Below, piece by piece: positions 61,813 to 64,000 of a DNA stretch of 64,000 nt. The DNA is from Niastella yeongjuensis (GTDB taxonomy: Bacteria > Bacteroidota > Bacteroidia > Chitinophagales > Chitinophagaceae), in NCBI RefSeq assembly GCF_900110245.1, contig NZ_FOCZ01000010.1, positions 1 through 64,000 on the forward strand, read 5' to 3'. The notes under the pieces were generated by a model. That model saw only the letters and a program-made list of their open reading frames with translations, did not search any database and had not been told where the DNA came from. A program made the translations under genes and the position numbers. The stretch's first letter is position 1. Every line of letters starts with the position of its first letter.

Positions 61813-61877
61813 AAAGGAAGAGGTAAGAGGTAAGAAGTGCGCGAAATTCTTACTTCTTACCTCTTACTTCCTACTTC
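61813..61877. repeat. Inverted pair of heptamer arrays
   Basis: The right arm holds TTCTTAC, TTCTTAC, CTCTTAC, TTCCTAC from 61847; the left arm is a GAGGTAA-type array. AGAGGTAAGAAGT at 61826-61838 is the exact inverse of 61852-61864, so the two arrays can fold into one hairpin. It sits between the operon terminator and the 3' end of the convergent nuclease gene. Confidence 0.75.
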
Positions 61878-61885
61878 AAAAGAGA

Positions 61886-63775
61886 CTACTTAGCGAAATA
61901 GTTCCTTAGTTCCCCTGAATTCTCTCCATAATTCCATCGGATTTGATCCGCCTTTCCATCCCCATTGATGTCATTGAAATAGAAATACGTGTTCTCGCTT
62001 TGAGAAGTGCCTCTTAATGTATAAACAGGTCCGTTAAAGGCGCCTGATTCGGAATAATATACTTTCAGGAAACCGGTATAGTTAGTCGGGTTCCAGTATA
62101 CCTTATCCGCAAAACCATCGCCATTCATATCGGCAAAATAGAACCGGGTGTTTGATAAACCGCTGGTGGCAGAATTGCTGAAAGAAGCATTGGCGGTAAA
62201 GGTGCCATCGCCATCAGAAGTGTACACCATGGTTTTACCCGAGTTGAGATCGGGGTGCCAGTAAATTTTATCAGCCTTGCCATCCCCATTTACATCGGCA
62301 TACCAGAATTGTGTACCCGCCGTAGTGCTGGCGCCTTCGGTACCGGATACCACCGTACCGCTGAAGTTGCCACCGGAAGTAGCTAAGTATACCCGCGTGT
62401 GACCATCATCGAAGGTGGAGTTCCAGTAAATTTTATCCGCCTTGCCATCTCCGTTCACATCGGCAAAATTATAAAGGGTAGTAGTGCCCGCGCTGGTTCC
62501 TTCCGGATTGTCAACTGCCGTGGCGCTGAAGTTGCCTCCCGATGTTGCCAGGTAAACGAGGGTATGTCCGGCGTTGAGGGTAGGGTTCCAGCGAACCTCA
62601 TCTGCTTTGCCATCTCCATTGATATCTGCATAATAATAACGGGTGGTAGCAGCCGTAGATGCACCGGCGGCATGGGTAACAGCCGTAGCAGCAAAAGTGC
62701 CATCGCCGTTGGAGAGGAATACCCTTGGTTTACCACTATCGAAAGTAGCGTTCCAGTAAATTTTATCAGCATTACCATCGCCATCCACATCAGCGAAAAA
62801 GTAATCTGTTGCCGAACTGGCGCTGATGCCATTGGCATCGGTATGGGCACCTCCAAAAATGCCGGGCACATAGGTAGCCATCACCGGGTAGTGATCGGAA
62901 GGATAAAGTGTTTGTCCGTTTACGGTAAAGGTTTTGGTGATTACGCTGGAACTGGTGAAAGCCATGTTGCGGGTGCTGAGCAGCCAGTCGATCTTGGCAT
63001 CGCCTACGGCATCCCAGCCATGGAAAGTAGGATCGCCGCTGGAGTCGAACAATGCGTCTACCATATTATTTCCGCTGGCATCTTTCATGATCCCCATTTC
63101 GGCCGTGCCGGGTTTGGCGTTAAAGTCGCCAAAGCAAATAACCGGCAGGTTGGCGGTATTGTTGTTATTGATGTTCAGAAGAACTGTGTCGGCATCAAGC
63201 TGGCGTTCGGCAGAGCTTACGGTTGTCCAGTGACTGTTCACCACAAAATAGCTGTTGGCGGTATGGAGTTTGTCCTGCAGCACCACCCATTTGCCGGTGC
63301 GGAAATCGGGCGTCATCATGGTAAACCAACCTGCATTGGTACGGGTAAAGCGGCTGTTTTTGTAGTAGATCGTTTTTGGCGAACCGTTAGAGGTGCCGGA
63401 TTTGTAATAACCGTAACCGGCTGCTGCCAGTTGGGTATTGAACCATTCTTCGATATCGGTAACGGCAATTTCCTGCAAGCCTACGATATCTACGTCATTT
63501 TCGAGAATAACCTGCAGACAATAATCCTTCCGTACATACTGGCTGAAGGGATCGCCTTCGGCGTCATTTCTGACATTAAACGACATCACTTTAATGGGGT
63601 CCATGTCGGAAATGGTAGAAGCCGCTACGGCTGTCCGGGCATTGGACTGGGTGGTAGTTCCAGGATTATTAGCTGCCTGCTCAAAAGCGGCTTTTTTACA
63701 GGCTGCAAATCCAATGACAAGCGCCATTAACCAGGCGCAGACCGCCAGCCGGTGGATTGAATTACCTTTTTTCAT
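61886..63775 (-). CDS. Endonuclease/exonuclease/phosphatase-fold lipoprotein with VCBS repeats
   Basis: The 629-residue protein has a lipoprotein signal (LAVCAWLMALVIGFAACKK) and a DNase-I-like domain at about 60-310 with all metal and catalytic motifs: VMSFNVRND (Asn), DIVGLQEIAV (Glu), FVVNSHWTT (His), VICFGDFNAKPGT (Asp, Asn), DAKIDWLLS (Asp) and YPSDHYPVMATY (Asp-His). Residues about 325-629 are six to seven VCBS-like repeats of near 49 residues (FFADVDGDGNADKIYWNATFDSG, YYADINGDGKADEVRWNPT and so on), each with a calcium-loop DxxGDGxAD. Substrate could be extracellular nucleic acid, inositol phosphate or phospholipid headgroups. It is monocistronic and convergent to the kinase gene. Confidence 0.88.
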   Translation of the reverse strand: MKKGNSIHRLAVCAWLMALVIGFAACKKAAFEQAANNPGTTTQSNARTAVAASTISDMDPIKVMSFNVRNDAEGDPFSQYVRKDYCLQVILENDVDIVGLQEIAVTDIEEWFNTQLAAAGYGYYKSGTSNGSPKTIYYKNSRFTRTNAGWFTMMTPDFRTGKWVVLQDKLHTANSYFVVNSHWTTVSSAERQLDADTVLLNINNNNTANLPVICFGDFNAKPGTAEMGIMKDASGNNMVDALFDSSGDPTFHGWDAVGDAKIDWLLSTRNMAFTSSSVITKTFTVNGQTLYPSDHYPVMATYVPGIFGGAHTDANGISASSATDYFFADVDGDGNADKIYWNATFDSGKPRVFLSNGDGTFAATAVTHAAGASTAATTRYYYADINGDGKADEVRWNPTLNAGHTLVYLATSGGNFSATAVDNPEGTSAGTTTLYNFADVNGDGKADKIYWNSTFDDGHTRVYLATSGGNFSGTVVSGTEGASTTAGTQFWYADVNGDGKADKIYWHPDLNSGKTMVYTSDGDGTFTANASFSNSATSGLSNTRFYFADMNGDGFADKVYWNPTNYTGFLKVYYSESGAFNGPVYTLRGTSQSENTYFYFNDINGDGKADQIRWNYGENSGELRNYFAK

Positions 63776-64000
63776 GTTGATAAAGTTTTAGTTGGTACTT
63801 TTTCGTGTTTAAATATTGGTTTATGGAAATAGATTATTCATTATTGATTGACAATAATTAAAATACAGGGAATAATAAAATAACGGGTGCTTCGAACCGG
63901 GTGTGTTTCAGGCTATAATAAAAGAGAAAGTGCAGCACTTGTGAAACAAAAATAACTGTAATTAAAGTTAAGTAAATCTATTCTGAGTATAAATTTAATT
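63776..64000. other. Right edge, upstream region of the nuclease gene
   Basis: This AT-rich sequence holds the presumed promoter of the minus-strand nuclease gene. No clear TAnnTTTG pair on that strand, RNA gene or open frame could be defended. Confidence 0.4.

Noticed and set aside
27925-61877. Heptamer and nonamer arrays considered as CRISPR
   Set aside because: Units are 7-9 bp with no unique spacers and no Cas genes nearby, so they are simple tandem repeats.
62399-63730. Long 443-codon plus-strand open frame
   Set aside because: It is antisense to the nuclease gene and exists because the VCBS repeats avoid stops on the other strand. Its translation has no domain, signal or neighbour support.

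Overview
The window looks like chromosomal DNA of a Bacteroidota, most probably a Chitinophagaceae (Chitinophaga/Niastella-like). Evidence is three SusC/SusD pairs, an ECF sigma/FecR pair driving a SusC with an STN domain, a propeller-type sensor kinase beside a glycan locus, many lipoproteins with a Cys directly after the signal peptide, and a promoter of the TTTG/TAnnTTTG type. No tRNA, rRNA, CRISPR array, phage module or integrase was seen.

Layout. 1-5341 is worn accessory DNA: the end of an ISAon1-type insertion sequence that truncates an IPT/FG-GAP surface protein gene (which also has an in-frame TGA), a lipoprotein gene broken by one base, a tail-fibre-like remnant, and an intact Tat-exported phosphonoacetate hydrolase homologue. 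5480-6283 is an apparently catalytically dead site-2-protease relative. 6489-14821 is an ECF sigma, FecR, SusC, SusD and redoxin operon whose thioredoxin domain has lost its cysteines. 14923-17422 holds a small exported peptide, a MauE/DoxX-like membrane protein and two DNA-binding-domain-only AraC proteins.

17562-33205 is a polysaccharide utilisation locus. A propeller histidine kinase and a separate REC-AraC regulator (together equal to a split hybrid two-component system) are divergent from GH43, GH43-F5/8C, GH105, tandem GH43-GH43, SusC and SusD genes. GH105 plus several GH43 enzymes suggest a pectic or arabinan-decorated rhamnogalacturonan substrate. 33288-38909 holds a DUF502 protein, a helical exported protein, a lipoprotein-type beta carbonic anhydrase, a LytTR regulator with a hybrid kinase, and Dps.

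39100-51243 is a second glycan region: a predicted five-bladed propeller glycosidase, SusC/SusD, a GH3 beta-glucosidase-like enzyme, and three lipoprotein genes (two are paralogues flanking the SusCD pair). Each of these three lipoprotein genes is preceded by three 9-bp direct repeats phased at exactly 21 bp, resembling LytTR-family operators. This unlabelled regulon, 3-9 kb from a LytTR gene, is the most interesting signal in the window.

51949-61764 is a sugar operon: DeoR regulator, fucose/arabinose-isomerase family protein, split transketolase, ribose-type ABC importer with DUF2291 protein, and a glycerol-kinase-like FGGY kinase. The gene set fits isomerisation, phosphorylation and transketolase cleavage of a pentose-like sugar; D-apiose is one testable candidate. 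Short tandem heptamer/nonamer arrays sit in its gaps and downstream, and a related array has been absorbed into a SusC signal peptide. 61886-63775 encodes an exported DNase-I-fold phosphatase/nuclease with VCBS-like repeats.
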